A stretch of DNA of 64,000 nt, from contig JAEYPF010000019.1 in assembly GCA_023411115.1 (NCBI GenBank), positions 157,737-221,736 on the forward strand, given 5' to 3'. The notes beneath the pieces are model-generated. The model saw only the letters and a program-made list of their open reading frames with translations, searched no databases and was not told the origin of the DNA. The translations under genes and the position numbers were made by a program. The stretch is from Methanobacteriota archaeon. Its GTDB lineage: Archaea > Methanobacteriota > Methanobacteria > Methanobacteriales > Methanobacteriaceae. This document shows, piece by piece, positions 27,377 through 38,153 of the stretch (within the stretch, counting starts at the first letter, position 1; each line of letters begins with the position of its first letter).

Positions 27377-28647
27377 ATGGAGTACTTCTTACAGCAGGTG
27401 AAGGAACAAGAATGCGGCCACTGACCTTAACAAGGCCTAAAACAATGTTACAGGTTGGAGGAAAGCCCATACTTCAATATAATTTAGAGGCGTTAAGGGA
27501 TGCTGGTGTCAAGGATATAGTAATGGTAGTAGGCTATAGAAAAGAGGCAATTGAGGATTATTTTGAAGATGGGTCCAAATTCGGAGTTAATATCACTTAT
27601 GTTACCCAAGAGGAGCGGCTTGGAACTGCACATGCCATTAGTTCCGTTAGAAATGAAATAGATAACCAATTTATAGTCTTAAATGGAGATATAATAGTTA
27701 ATCCCAAACTTATCACTGATTTAATTCAAAAATATGAGTCTAATGAAGCATCATCCATTCTTATATTGATTGAAGTGGAAGATCCTTCTTCTTTTGGCGT
27801 GGTTGAAATAGAAAATGATAGAATTAAGGATATAATTGAAAAACCTGCTCCTGGAGAAGCTACCAGCAATTTAATAAATGCAGGAATTTATCTTTTTGAC
27901 AACACCATTTTCAATGCCATTGATAGAACTCCAAAATCTGAAAGAGGGGAATATGAGATAACTGACTCTCTTAAAATCCAAATAACTGAAAATAAGCCAG
28001 TTTTGGGGCTTAAATCTGACAGCAAATGGATAGATGTTGGACGCCCATGGGAACTTCTAGATGTAAATGAACATTTCATAGGCGAAATGGAAGAAGATAT
28101 TCAGGGCGAAATCGAAGAGGGCGCCACAATCCACGGTAAAGTAATTCTTGGAAAAAATAGCATTATAAGATCTGGAACTTACATTTTAGGGCCTGTTTTT
28201 ATTGGAGAAGGCTGTGATATAGGTCCTAATTCTTACTTAAGAAAATATACATACATCGGAAATAATGTGAATGTTGGAAATGCTGTTGAAATTAAAAATT
28301 CTATAATAATGGATGGAACTAACGTTAATCACCTTTCTTATGTCGGTGATTCAGTAATTGGGGCTGAATGTAATATTGCTGCGGGTACAAATATTGCTAA
28401 TCTACGTTTCGATAATAAAAACATTAAAATGAACATTAAAGGCGAAAAACTTGACTGTGGTGTGAGAAAATTGGGGGCCATATTTGGTGACAACGTAAAA
28501 ACAGGTATAAATTCAAGTTTTAACCCGGGAGTAAAAGTGGGTATTAACTCAGCAGTTGGCTCAGGTACTATAATCTATGAAGATATACCTTCAAACACAC
28601 TTATTTTAGTGAAACAAGAATATAAAGTTGTAAAATATAATAGATAA
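27373..28647 (+). CDS. glmU: Bifunctional sugar-1-phosphate nucleotidylyltransferase/acetyltransferase (archaeal GlmU)
   Basis: 424 residues. The N-terminal 230 are a nucleotidyltransferase (LLTAGEGTRMRPLTLTRPKTMLQVGGKPILQYN, then LNGDIIV, IIEKPAPGE). The C-terminal half is a left-handed beta helix of hexapeptide repeats (VILGKNSIIRSGTYILGPVFIGEGCDIG). Archaeal proteins of this layout make UDP-GlcNAc from glucosamine-1-phosphate, UTP and acetyl-CoA. The ATGA overlap with glmM implies translational coupling. UDP-GlcNAc feeds pseudomurein and surface glycans. Confidence 0.92.
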   Translation: MNGVLLTAGEGTRMRPLTLTRPKTMLQVGGKPILQYNLEALRDAGVKDIVMVVGYRKEAIEDYFEDGSKFGVNITYVTQEERLGTAHAISSVRNEIDNQFIVLNGDIIVNPKLITDLIQKYESNEASSILILIEVEDPSSFGVVEIENDRIKDIIEKPAPGEATSNLINAGIYLFDNTIFNAIDRTPKSERGEYEITDSLKIQITENKPVLGLKSDSKWIDVGRPWELLDVNEHFIGEMEEDIQGEIEEGATIHGKVILGKNSIIRSGTYILGPVFIGEGCDIGPNSYLRKYTYIGNNVNVGNAVEIKNSIIMDGTNVNHLSYVGDSVIGAECNIAAGTNIANLRFDNKNIKMNIKGEKLDCGVRKLGAIFGDNVKTGINSSFNPGVKVGINSAVGSGTIIYEDIPSNTLILVKQEYKVVKYNR

Positions 28648-28728
28648 CCTTACGCTTTATTTTCTATCATATTATTTTTAAGTTGAAAACTATTGGTTTT
28701 GTCTGCTACAAAAAATTTGAGGGATACT

Positions 28729-29202
28729 ATGGGCATTCACAAAAGTGTTGAGATATTTGAAGGCGCAAAGATAATAGGGAATGTTAAAATTGGTGCAGAA
28801 TCTTCAATATGGTTTAATGCTGTCTTGAGAGGAGATATAGAACCTATAAATATTGGAAAATATTCTAATATTCAGGATAATTGTGTTGTTCATTCATCTA
28901 AAAATTTTCAGGTTAATTTAGGCAACTATGTGTCTGTAGGGCACGCTGCAGTTTTACATGGATGTGAAATTGAAGATAACTGTCTTATTGGAATGAATTC
29001 CACAATCTTAAATGGCGTAAAAATTGGAAAGAATTGTATTGTTGGGGCTGGAGCAGTAGTTACAGAAGGAAAAGAGTTTGAAGAAGGAAATTTAATTATT
29101 GGTGTCCCGGCAAAAGCTGTGAGAAAACTTACAAATGAAGAAATAGATAGTATAAAAGATAATGCTATACGATATACAAAACTAGCGAAAAACGAGAGAT
29201 AG
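28729..29202 (+). CDS. Gamma-class carbonic anhydrase-like hexapeptide protein
   Basis: 157-residue left-handed beta-helix protein: IIGNVKIGAESSIWFNAVLRGDIEPINIGKYSNIQDNCVVHS, then VGHAAVLHGCEIEDNCLIGMNSTILNG. The three zinc histidines are likely those in VVHS, VGHA and LHGC, the gamma-CA pattern. GAGGGAT lies upstream of ATG 28729; the frame extends to a TTG at 28693 without support. Many family members are acyltransferases or have no CA activity, so the exact reaction is open. Confidence 0.85.
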   Translation: MGIHKSVEIFEGAKIIGNVKIGAESSIWFNAVLRGDIEPINIGKYSNIQDNCVVHSSKNFQVNLGNYVSVGHAAVLHGCEIEDNCLIGMNSTILNGVKIGKNCIVGAGAVVTEGKEFEEGNLIIGVPAKAVRKLTNEEIDSIKDNAIRYTKLAKNER

Positions 29203-29307
29203 ATTAACGTAAAAGGGATTGTTAAAATTTGACTAGTTGACCTATCGAAAATATCATTTACAGATAATGCTGTAATATAATTAGCGAATAAGATAATTGG
29301 TGATTAC

Positions 29308-30408
29308 GTGGCTAAAGTAAAAGAAATTGTAAAAAAGCTTGATCCTTACGTTCCAGGAAGATCAATTCCTGAAATAGCAGAAAAATATAATATTGATCCA
29401 GATACCATCATAAAACTTGGATCTAATGAAAATCCCATTGGTGTATCAGAAAAAGTTATTGAAGCAATAAAAGAAAACCTTAATTTAATAAGCCAATATC
29501 CTGAAACAAATTTGGAGGAATTAAAAGGTAAAATAGCAGCATACTCTGGGGCAGATGCTTCTAATGTAATTATTGGTGGAGATGGGGCAGATGAGATTCT
29601 GGATGTACTTGGAAAGACATTAATAGAACCTGGCGATGAATTTATAGTTCCTCTTCCTTCTTACATGTACTACGAATTTACTTTAAAAATTCACGGCGGA
29701 GTTCCAGTATATGCAAAATGGGATATGGAAGAAAATAAGCTTGATGTAGAATCAGTAATCGCTGCTTTATCAGAAAGAACTAAAATAATATTTTTGTGCA
29801 CTCCTAATAATCCTACAGGGACATTAATAAGTAAAGATGATATTAAAAAAGTACTTGAAAGCACAGATGCCCTCGTAGTAGTGGATGAGGCTTATTTCGA
29901 GTTTTCAGAAGTTAACAACGTTGATTTACTCAAGGATTATAATAATCTGTTGATCTTAAGAACATTTTCCAAGGTTTTTGGGCTTGCAGGAATGAGAATT
30001 GGTTACGCGCTATCAAATCCTGAATTTATAGAATACATGCACAGGGTAAAGCCTGTATTCAGCCTTATAAAGCTTTCATATGTGGCTGCATCAGCTGTAC
30101 TGGATGATGGGGAGTACATAAAGAAATCTATTGAAATTGGAATCCAGAGCAGAGAATTCCTTTATGAGAACATGTCTCGATTTGATAAACTCGAAGTTTA
30201 CCCTTCCAAAGCAAATTATTTGCTTGTAGGTGTTAAAAAAACTGGAATGACATCTAAAGAGTTTGCAGAAGAACTTTTAAAAAGAGGCGTTATTGTAAGA
30301 GACTGCAGTTCATTTAAAGGGCTGGATGATTACTGGGTAAGGGTAAGTGTCGGAACAATGGAAGAAGACGCCAGATTTATTGAAATACTGGGAGAGTTAA
30401 TAGGTTAA
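29308..30408 (+). CDS. hisC: Histidinol-phosphate aminotransferase
   Basis: PLP enzyme of the histidine pathway (imidazole acetol phosphate to histidinol phosphate). 366 residues with the class II aminotransferase layout: PEIAEKYNIDPDTIIKLGSNENPIG, the cofactor segment GGDGADEILD, CTPNNPTGTL, VVDEAYFEFS, the lysine in RTFSKVFGLAGMRIGYAL, and WVRVSVGT at the end. GTG 29308 follows GGTGAT by three bases. Other his genes are not adjacent. Confidence 0.94.
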   Translation: MAKVKEIVKKLDPYVPGRSIPEIAEKYNIDPDTIIKLGSNENPIGVSEKVIEAIKENLNLISQYPETNLEELKGKIAAYSGADASNVIIGGDGADEILDVLGKTLIEPGDEFIVPLPSYMYYEFTLKIHGGVPVYAKWDMEENKLDVESVIAALSERTKIIFLCTPNNPTGTLISKDDIKKVLESTDALVVVDEAYFEFSEVNNVDLLKDYNNLLILRTFSKVFGLAGMRIGYALSNPEFIEYMHRVKPVFSLIKLSYVAASAVLDDGEYIKKSIEIGIQSREFLYENMSRFDKLEVYPSKANYLLVGVKKTGMTSKEFAEELLKRGVIVRDCSSFKGLDDYWVRVSVGTMEEDARFIEILGELIG

Positions 30409-30459
30409 TTCTTAGTCAATTCTAAGATTCAAATACAATATTGAAAGAGGCAAATTTTG

Positions 30460-31158
30460 ATGATGGTAGGAGATGTAATTGTATCCTCGCTGGAATTTCC
30501 AGAAAAAATATCAATCGTTATTTTTACTGGAGGATGTAATTTAAAGTGTCCCTACTGCCATAATCCTGAACTTATAGCTGGTGGAAAGCCCGTAAATCTC
30601 CATGACATTTTGAAAAAAATTGAAAAATCAATGGATTTCATAGATAGTATTGTAATAACTGGTGGAGAACCTCTTATTCAACTTGATGATGTGAAAAAAA
30701 TCCTAAAATACTCTAAAAAGCGAGGATTAAAGACTAAACTGGATACGAATGGATGTTTTCCAGATAGACTTTTTGAAATTATAGATTTACTTGATTACGT
30801 TGCTTTAGATATTAAAGCTCCTTTCAAAAAGTATAAAGAAATGCTGGGATCAGATGTAGGAGACAAAGTTAAAGAAAGCATGGAAATTTGTATAAATAAA
30901 GGAATATACCTTGAATGCAGGACAACTTATGTGCCATGCTTAATGAATATCAATGATATTTTAGAAATTGCAAAAAATATAACAACTGATATATATACTA
31001 TTCAACAATTCAGGGATAAAACTGTGCTGGATAAAAAATTATGTGGTACTCCTATTCCCTCCAGGGAAGAACTTAAAAAAATTGGAAAGGCTGTGAAACC
31101 ATTCTTAAAGAAAGTGAAGATAAAAACAGCCGAATTTGGGGATGAAACTATAAATTAA
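30460..31158 (+). CDS. Radical SAM NrdG-like activating protein
   Basis: 232-residue radical SAM protein of the anaerobic ribonucleotide-reductase activating type (NrdG2-like). The cluster motif CNLKCPYC (Cx3Cx2C) lies near residues 26-33, then HNPELIAGG, IVITGGEPLIQ and LDTNGCFPDRL. This family generates a glycyl radical in class III reductases. No reductase gene is adjacent, so the partner is elsewhere. ATG 30460 is one of two tandem ATGs behind AGAGG; a TTG at 30457 is less likely. Confidence 0.85.
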   Translation: MMVGDVIVSSLEFPEKISIVIFTGGCNLKCPYCHNPELIAGGKPVNLHDILKKIEKSMDFIDSIVITGGEPLIQLDDVKKILKYSKKRGLKTKLDTNGCFPDRLFEIIDLLDYVALDIKAPFKKYKEMLGSDVGDKVKESMEICINKGIYLECRTTYVPCLMNINDILEIAKNITTDIYTIQQFRDKTVLDKKLCGTPIPSREELKKIGKAVKPFLKKVKIKTAEFGDETIN

Positions 31159-31187
31159 ATATTATTTCTGTTAGGCGGAGGTTGTAC

Positions 31188-32321
31188 ATGCCTATATTAT
31201 TATTTGGAAGTCGTCATCTAGAACTTATAACTGGTAAAAAAACTACTACAATACGTAAATTGTGGAAAAAACCATTGTCTCCTGGAGACCGTCTCCACTG
31301 TTACTGGAATCTTGTATCTAAGGAGCGCAAGAAGTTATTTGAAGCTGAAGTAACTGATGTGGAGATCATGGAGTTTAAAGATATCATTAAAGACGATGAA
31401 CTTGCCCGAGAAGAGGGCTTTGAGAATGCTTCTGAACTTGAGGCGGAATTTAGAAGGATGTATCCAGACGATACTGGGGATGATTCACTATTCCAGGTGA
31501 TAAGATTTAAAAAATACCCTGTTGACAGATGGGAAGGCGAGAAGATTGATGAAAAGGCCATGATAACCAAAAGAGCAGATATATTATTCGATGCTGGAAA
31601 ATTTGGTGATTCTGTAATGTGCTATACTGCAGCTTTAAAGCACGACCCTAGTGATGCCTATCTGTTGAATAAAAAGGGAGATAACCTATCTCGTTTGGGT
31701 AAATTCGATGAAGCCATAAAAAATTATGATAAGGCGCTGAAAACTGATCCTGAAAATGAATTCATATGGAATAACAAAGCAATAGCTCTTTTAAACTCGC
31801 ATAAACCTGAAGAAGCATTAAAATGTAACACAAAAGCTTTAAATATGAATAAAGATAATGTTGCTGTGTTATACTGGAGAGGATTTATTTTAGAAATGCT
31901 TGGAAGGTTTGAGGACGCTTTGAAATGCTACGATAGAATTTTGGAGATAGAACCTGAAAATCCTGATGTATGGAATGCAAAGGGAAATATCCTGACAGAA
32001 TTAGAGCGGGCTGAAGAAGCACTGGATGCTTATGATAAAGCATTGGAGTTATGTCTTGATGAGTCTCCTGATGCGTCCACATGGAATCGTAAGGGAAATG
32101 CACTTTTGGAGCTTGGAAGACTTGATGAAGCCATAAAATGCTATGATGAAGCTTTAAAATTGGATCCTCGAAGTGATATCTTCTGGAGCAATAAAGGTGT
32201 TGCACTTATGGAAATTGGGGAATTTGAAAAAGCAGCGGATGCATTTAACAGAGCACTACTATTGAATCCCGCTAATGAAGACGCCCGAGTTTTAAAGGAT
32301 GAATGTTTAGAAAATTACTGA
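31188..32321 (+). CDS. ASCH domain - TPR fusion protein
   Basis: About 377 residues in two parts. Residues 1 to about 105 form an ASCH domain (PILLFGSRHLELITGKKTTTIRKLWKKPLSPGDRLHCYWNLVSKE...VIRFKKYP), a PUA-like fold linked to RNA binding. From about 120 to the end are seven or so tetratricopeptide units, with repeats such as GKFDEAIKNYDKALKTDPEN and GRLDEAIKCYDEALKLDPRS. GGAGGT lies five bases before ATG 31188. Free-standing ASCH proteins are common; joined to TPRs they are much rarer in my knowledge. A role bridging RNA and protein partners is inference. Confidence 0.85.
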   Translation: MPILLFGSRHLELITGKKTTTIRKLWKKPLSPGDRLHCYWNLVSKERKKLFEAEVTDVEIMEFKDIIKDDELAREEGFENASELEAEFRRMYPDDTGDDSLFQVIRFKKYPVDRWEGEKIDEKAMITKRADILFDAGKFGDSVMCYTAALKHDPSDAYLLNKKGDNLSRLGKFDEAIKNYDKALKTDPENEFIWNNKAIALLNSHKPEEALKCNTKALNMNKDNVAVLYWRGFILEMLGRFEDALKCYDRILEIEPENPDVWNAKGNILTELERAEEALDAYDKALELCLDESPDASTWNRKGNALLELGRLDEAIKCYDEALKLDPRSDIFWSNKGVALMEIGEFEKAADAFNRALLLNPANEDARVLKDECLENY

Positions 32322-32764
32322 TCCACCTTGAATATCAAAATTTAGATAAAAACATTCATCATCAATAAATGTTTTAAAAATTTTTATTTATGATCTTAAT
32401 TAGAAACTTGATTAATTGAAATTTCATGATTAATAGATTTAGATCATGGAATCTTCTTTATTATCAAGTTATAAAATGTTTTTTAATATAGTTAACAGAT
32501 TCAATTCATTTTAATGGAATGTTAATGTAATTTAATTAAAAGTTAGGCGAAATTAGTGTAAATGAAATGATTGAGTACATATGGGCTGATTTATTTTTGC
32601 GTGTTTTTAGAAATTTTAGCTTTGATATTTCATAGTTTCATTTCATCATGTCATTTATTAAAATGTACATAAGTAAGTAAATTCTAAACAGTAATAATAT
32701 TAACAAATAAAATCATAATAATAACTATGGTCCTAATTCAAAATATTCAAGAAGGTGATTGAAG

Positions 32765-32848
32765 ATGGATAATAGAGGACAGTTAATGTATATACTGTAT
32801 ATAATAATAATTATAATAGTCATTATAATTTTATTAAGACTATTATAG
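32765..32848 (+). CDS. Candidate 27-residue single-span membrane protein
   Basis: A short frame MDNRGQLMYILY followed by an Ile/Leu run to the stop. An almost ideal site AAGGTGATT lies four bases before the ATG, and a hairpin with flanking A6/T6 directly follows the stop, so this looks like a complete small transcription unit inside a 931-base gap. The DxRGQ-hydrophobic pattern recalls the start of class III-signal pilins, but there is no mature domain and the glutamate at +5 is missing. Function unknown; conservation would decide. Confidence 0.5.
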   Translation: MDNRGQLMYILYIIIIIIVIIILLRLL

Positions 32849-32879
32849 AAAAAAGGGATAAAATACTTCCCTATTTTTT
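32849..32879 (+). terminator. Hairpin terminator after the 27-residue frame
   Basis: A6-GGGA, nine-base loop, TCCC-TA-T6: a short GC stem flanked by A and T runs, starting right after the stop at 32848. The T run would form the U-tract of an archaeal or intrinsic-type terminator. Confidence 0.55.
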
Positions 32880-32967
32880 CTTTTAGCCTGTTTTATAACT
32901 TGTTTAAAATTCAAGAATCTAAAAATTTTAATGGATTTATGTTAAATTTTGTTCTATCTAATTTTAT

Positions 32968-32991
32968 TTCGCTATACTGTAATATAGCGAA
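32968..32991. repeat. Inverted repeat TTCGCTATA-N6-TATAGCGAA
   Basis: Nine-base perfect arms with a six-base spacer, in the intergenic region between the 27-residue frame and pdxS. It could be an operator or a small hairpin. The rest of 32322-33252, apart from the small gene and the palindrome at 33137, is AT-rich and I see nothing else in it. Confidence 0.45.
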
Positions 32992-33136
32992 GTGAATTCA
33001 TGAAAATATTAAGCATGTTTGGTATGTCTAATATCTCACTACAATGGTTTATTTACTATTCATGATTTTTTATGTTTAAATGTCTAAACTATTTAATATT
33101 TGAAATCAAAGAGATAAATTGTGAAAAGATTTATAT

Positions 33137-33152
33137 TATAACAATTGTTATA
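33137..33152. promoter_or_regulatory. 16-bp perfect palindrome in the pdxS promoter region
   Basis: TATAACAATTGTTATA lies 100 bases before the pdxS start and directly after a TATA-like TTTATATTA (33130-33138 area). A dyad overlapping the core promoter is a candidate repressor site; it is AT-rich and could also arise by chance. Confidence 0.4.
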
Positions 33153-33252
33153 TATTGTTGAGATACCTAAATAAGAATGTTTTAAGTATTCTGATGCTTT
33201 TTAACTAGGCAATTTAGGAAATTAAATCTAATAGAATCATTGGAGGAATTTA

Positions 33253-34134
33253 ATGTTACATGGAACAGAAGTTTTAAAGAAAGGATTCGCCAAAATGACA
33301 AAAGGCGGAGTCATAATGGACGTTGTAAACGCTGAACAGGCTGAAATTGCAGAAAATTCAGGTGCAGTAGCAGTAATGGCTCTTGAAAAAGTCCCAGCAG
33401 ATATAAGAGCTGCAGGTGGAGTTGCCAGGATGGCAGACCCTTCCAAAGTCATTGAAATAATGGATGCAGTTTCAATACCAGTTATGGCAAAGGTCAGAAT
33501 AGGTCATTTTGTTGAAGCACAGGTACTGGAATCCCTCGGCGTTGATATGATCGATGAAAGTGAGGTCCTTACACCTGCAGATGAAAAATATCACGTTGAC
33601 AAAAAGAAATTTACAATTCCATTTGTCTGCGGTGCAAGAAATCTCGGCGAAGCACTGAGAAGAATAGACGAAGGTGCAGCCATGATAAGGACAAAAGGAG
33701 AAGCAGGTACTGGAAATGTTGTTGAAGCTGTAAGGCACATGAGAAAAATACAGGGAACCATAAGAGAAATTCAAAATAAAACTGAAGAAGAACTCTGGGG
33801 GGTTGCAAGAGAAATTGAAGCTCCATATTACCTTGTGAAAGAAACAGCTGAACTTGGAAAGTTACCAGTTGTAAACTTTGCCGCAGGAGGAGTTGCTACA
33901 CCATCAGACGCTGCACTTATGATGCAGCTAGGTGCAGACGGTGTTTTCGTTGGTTCAGGAATATTCAAATCAGAAAATCCTGAATTAGTTGCAAAGGCAA
34001 TTACAGAAGCAACAGCCAATTATGAAGACGCTGAACTACTTGCTAAAGTTTCAAGAGGACTTGGAAAAGCCATGCCTGGATTAGAAATGAGTGAAATTCC
34101 AGAAGAAGAAAGACTTCAGTCAAGAGGATGGTAA
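33253..34134 (+). CDS. pdxS: Pyridoxal 5'-phosphate synthase subunit PdxS
   Basis: Synthase subunit that builds PLP from ribose 5-phosphate, glyceraldehyde 3-phosphate and ammonia delivered by PdxT. The 293 residues are the highly conserved Pdx1 barrel: [58 protein letters not shown] core with the catalytic lysine, [10 protein letters not shown], and the phosphate loop [38 protein letters not shown] lies seven bases before ATG. Its partner pdxT is 11 kb away, in the glutamate synthase operon. Confidence 0.97.
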   Translation: MLHGTEVLKKGFAKMTKGGVIMDVVNAEQAEIAENSGAVAVMALEKVPADIRAAGGVARMADPSKVIEIMDAVSIPVMAKVRIGHFVEAQVLESLGVDMIDESEVLTPADEKYHVDKKKFTIPFVCGARNLGEALRRIDEGAAMIRTKGEAGTGNVVEAVRHMRKIQGTIREIQNKTEEELWGVAREIEAPYYLVKETAELGKLPVVNFAAGGVATPSDAALMMQLGADGVFVGSGIFKSENPELVAKAITEATANYEDAELLAKVSRGLGKAMPGLEMSEIPEEERLQSRGW

Positions 34135-34232
34135 AAATAAATTTTACTTCGGGAGTGGATTTAAAGTTATTTGATTATCCTTTAAATCCATATCTACTTA
34201 TTTTTATTCAAATCAATTTACTAAATTAAAAT

Positions 34233-34604
34233 TTAATTATTTGAAACTCCGCCAGCTCCATCAACGAATTGGCCGGTTTTGGCATCTATAATGATTACAC
34301 CAACCTGATTGCCCTGAGACATGACTGGTACCATATAAGTGAGTTTTCCGTCTGTATCTATTAATGTAGGCTCACCAACTGTTGCACCTTGTTGCCCTAT
34401 ATGATTTTTGGCAACATTTTTAGCTTCTTCTGCTGAAATGGCTGCGCCAGTAGAATTGGATGTACTATTAACTGTTTTATTTTGCTGGACTGTTTGATTA
34501 CCTGTACTGGAAGTATTGCTGGTCTGGTCGTTAGTTACACATCCTGAAATGCTAACCAGTATAACTAAAACAGCTATCATGCCCATTACTGATTTATTTT
34601 TCAT
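34233..34604 (-). CDS. Lipoprotein with PepSY-like domain
   Basis: 123 residues. A signal peptide with lipobox-like SISGC (Cys22) follows the hydrophobic MGMIAVLVILVS; a Thr/Asn/Ser/Gln-rich linker with many N-x-S/T sites follows. The last 65 residues (ISAEEAKNVAKNHIG...LTYMVPVMSQGNQVGVIIIDAKTGQFVDGAGG) match a PepSY-type fold, found in secreted peptidase inhibitors and sensor proteins. Probably anchored outside the membrane. The family's biological role here is not known. Confidence 0.72.
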   Translation of the reverse strand: MKNKSVMGMIAVLVILVSISGCVTNDQTSNTSSTGNQTVQQNKTVNSTSNSTGAAISAEEAKNVAKNHIGQQGATVGEPTLIDTDGKLTYMVPVMSQGNQVGVIIIDAKTGQFVDGAGGVSNN

Positions 34605-34707
34605 TTTTGATTTTCCCCTTCTTAGTGATATGATAAGTTGTGGTTTGATAGCTAATAAACGTTTTTGAATTCACAAATGTTATTTAAGGAACTTATGAGG
34701 ATAATAA

Positions 34708-35688
34708 CTATTCTATTGCCTCTTCACCTCTCTCTTCAGTTCTGATCCTCACAACATTTTCTACAGGTGATATAACTATATCATCGATAATATCATCTGT
34801 CTTAATGGATTCTATCGTTTCAAGTGCATATTGAATGTCTTCTCGTTTTATTATCATGTTAATCTCTACTTTTTGAGGAATTCCTATGCGGTAATTACTG
34901 CCTCTGTAACTTTCTTTAATAAAGACGCGATTATCGATATAACCAACTTCAATCATGGTGATATTAGAAAATCCCATGCTTTCTAAGGCACTTTTCACAT
35001 TATCCAGTTCTATTGGATGCATAAACAATTTTAATTTACATATCTCCGGCTTTTCAGCATTTTCTTTATGCAAAGGTTTAATTTTTTTGATTATATCTTT
35101 AAAATCAGGTTTTTGCGAATTTCTTTTATTTGCTGATTTAATATCTTTAATTATGTCTTTAAATTCTTTATTTGGTGTTATATTTTGATTTTTACCACTG
35201 GACTTAACCATGTCATTATTTTCATTTTTTTGAACTTTACTTTGTTTTTTAGGGCTTTCTGTTAGTCTAAACAGCATTTTCAACCCGTCATTTATTCCAA
35301 TTCCCTCTGTTGCAATTGTAGGTAAAATGAGTGCATCAAAATCAATTTTTAATATAGAACTACATAGATCCTGTTTATTTGCAAATATAACATAAGGAAT
35401 ATGCTTTTTATGGATAAAATTTAGTATTTCTAAATCAGTTTCGGTGATACCTATTGTATTGTCTATAAATATAATAATTCCCTCAACATCAGGGGATAAT
35501 ACATCATTAATGAATTTAAAACCTTCTAGGCCTGGAGAACTGAAAAGATAAGTAGTATCATTACCTATAATTGCTTTTCCATAGTCAAACAATAAAATAT
35601 CTATGAGTTCATCGTTATTTATATGTTCAAGTGCAGTAGTTTTTCCAGAACCAGAAGCTCCTAAAAATAAAACTTTTTTGATTTTCAT
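34708..35688 (-). CDS. Small GTPase fused to a C-terminal PII-like (GlnK) domain
   Basis: 326 residues in three parts. Residues 1-145 are a Ras-like/MglA-type P-loop GTPase: Walker A GASGSGKTT (10-18), a G3-like SSPG (50-53), G4 ANKQD (103-107), G5-like ATEG (126-129). A Lys/Asn-rich linker (146-216) holds two copies of FKDIIKxIK. Residues 218-323 align with PII: ESYRGSNYRI in the T-loop (Tyr266 matches Tyr51) and SPVENVVRIRTEERG at the end. The ligand residues differ: the position of Gln39 is Arg, and the TGDIGDGK B-loop has become TDDIIDD, so canonical ATP/2-oxoglutarate binding is doubtful. It follows an MBL-fold gene by 31 bases beside the amt-glnK genes. A PII-family regulator gated by GTP is inference. 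Confidence 0.85.
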   Translation of the reverse strand: MKIKKVLFLGASGSGKTTALEHINNDELIDILLFDYGKAIIGNDTTYLFSSPGLEGFKFINDVLSPDVEGIIIFIDNTIGITETDLEILNFIHKKHIPYVIFANKQDLCSSILKIDFDALILPTIATEGIGINDGLKMLFRLTESPKKQSKVQKNENNDMVKSSGKNQNITPNKEFKDIIKDIKSANKRNSQKPDFKDIIKKIKPLHKENAEKPEICKLKLFMHPIELDNVKSALESMGFSNITMIEVGYIDNRVFIKESYRGSNYRIGIPQKVEINMIIKREDIQYALETIESIKTDDIIDDIVISPVENVVRIRTEERGEEAIE

Positions 35689-35719
35689 ATAGCATCACTT
35701 ACTGTAACTATTATTAAGA

Positions 35720-36403
35720 CTAATTTTTCTTTAAAAATTCTTCATGCTTTTGTTTAGCATTATTTATGGCTTTTTTAATGTCTTCTTCAACATTTTTAGA
35801 TATTGCACCGTGTCCTGGTAAAATTAGATCAATTTTCATAGTATTCAATCTAACCAATGAGTTGATATATTCACCATAACTTCCAGAACTGGATATATCC
35901 GAGATAGTACCCCTTGCAAATACTGTATCTCCTGAGATCAGTACTTTTTTGCGAGGTTCATAGATGCATATAGATCCTGAGGTATGCCCCGGCGTATGAA
36001 CTATTTTTAAGAACCAGTCGCCCATGTCTATCACGTTCAAGTTTTCCAACCATAGATGTATGTGGTATCCTTTAGGATTGTATCCATGCGCACGACAAAG
36101 CAGTACTTCATCATCGGCAGACACGATTTTAGTGGCTGCATAACGATGGGCTACAACTGGCACTTTATTTTGTAAATATCTGTTAGCTCCGAAGTGGTCT
36201 ACATGCTCATGGGTGCTTATAACCATATTTAAATCCCTTATGTTAATTCCTATTTCGTTTAAATCTTTCTTTAAAATCCCATACTTTTGATTTATACCGG
36301 AATCAATCAAAACATTCATTTCAGCTCCTAAAATAACATAAGATGTACAGCTAGGCTTACCTGTCTTAATCATGTACAGGTTCTGCATTATTTTATCGTA
36401 CAT
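35720..36403 (-). CDS. MBL-fold metallohydrolase
   Basis: About 227 residues with the metallo-beta-lactamase pattern: STHEHVDHFG (HxHxDH), a later HTPGHTSGSICIYEP, SGDTVF with the bridging aspartate, and LPGHGAIS with the last histidine. This is a binuclear metal site typical of glyoxalase II-like and other hydrolases; the substrate is unknown. ATG 36403 is preferred (GGGTGA just upstream) to the open frame reaching 36490. It is co-oriented with and 31 bases from the GTPase-PII gene, so the two probably form an operon. Downstream of glnK1 lies a T-rich stretch that may separate it from the amt1-glnK1 transcript. Confidence 0.82.
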   Translation of the reverse strand: MYDKIMQNLYMIKTGKPSCTSYVILGAEMNVLIDSGINQKYGILKKDLNEIGINIRDLNMVISTHEHVDHFGANRYLQNKVPVVAHRYAATKIVSADDEVLLCRAHGYNPKGYHIHLWLENLNVIDMGDWFLKIVHTPGHTSGSICIYEPRKKVLISGDTVFARGTISDISSSGSYGEYINSLVRLNTMKIDLILPGHGAISKNVEEDIKKAINNAKQKHEEFLKKN

Positions 36404-36557
36404 AAGTTTCACCCATGATTTAATCAATAACATAATTAATAAATCGAACATTGAATTGTCTGTAAATTCAACCAGTATTTTCAAAATCAACAGTTTTTGT
36501 AATTTAAAGAAATTAAACTAAAATAAAAATAAAAAAGGAAGGGAAAAAATTTGGGAT

Positions 36558-36896
<339 letters not shown>

Positions 36897-36917
36897 TTAA
36901 TCACATCCATATTTTAA

Positions 36918-38153
<1,236 letters not shown>

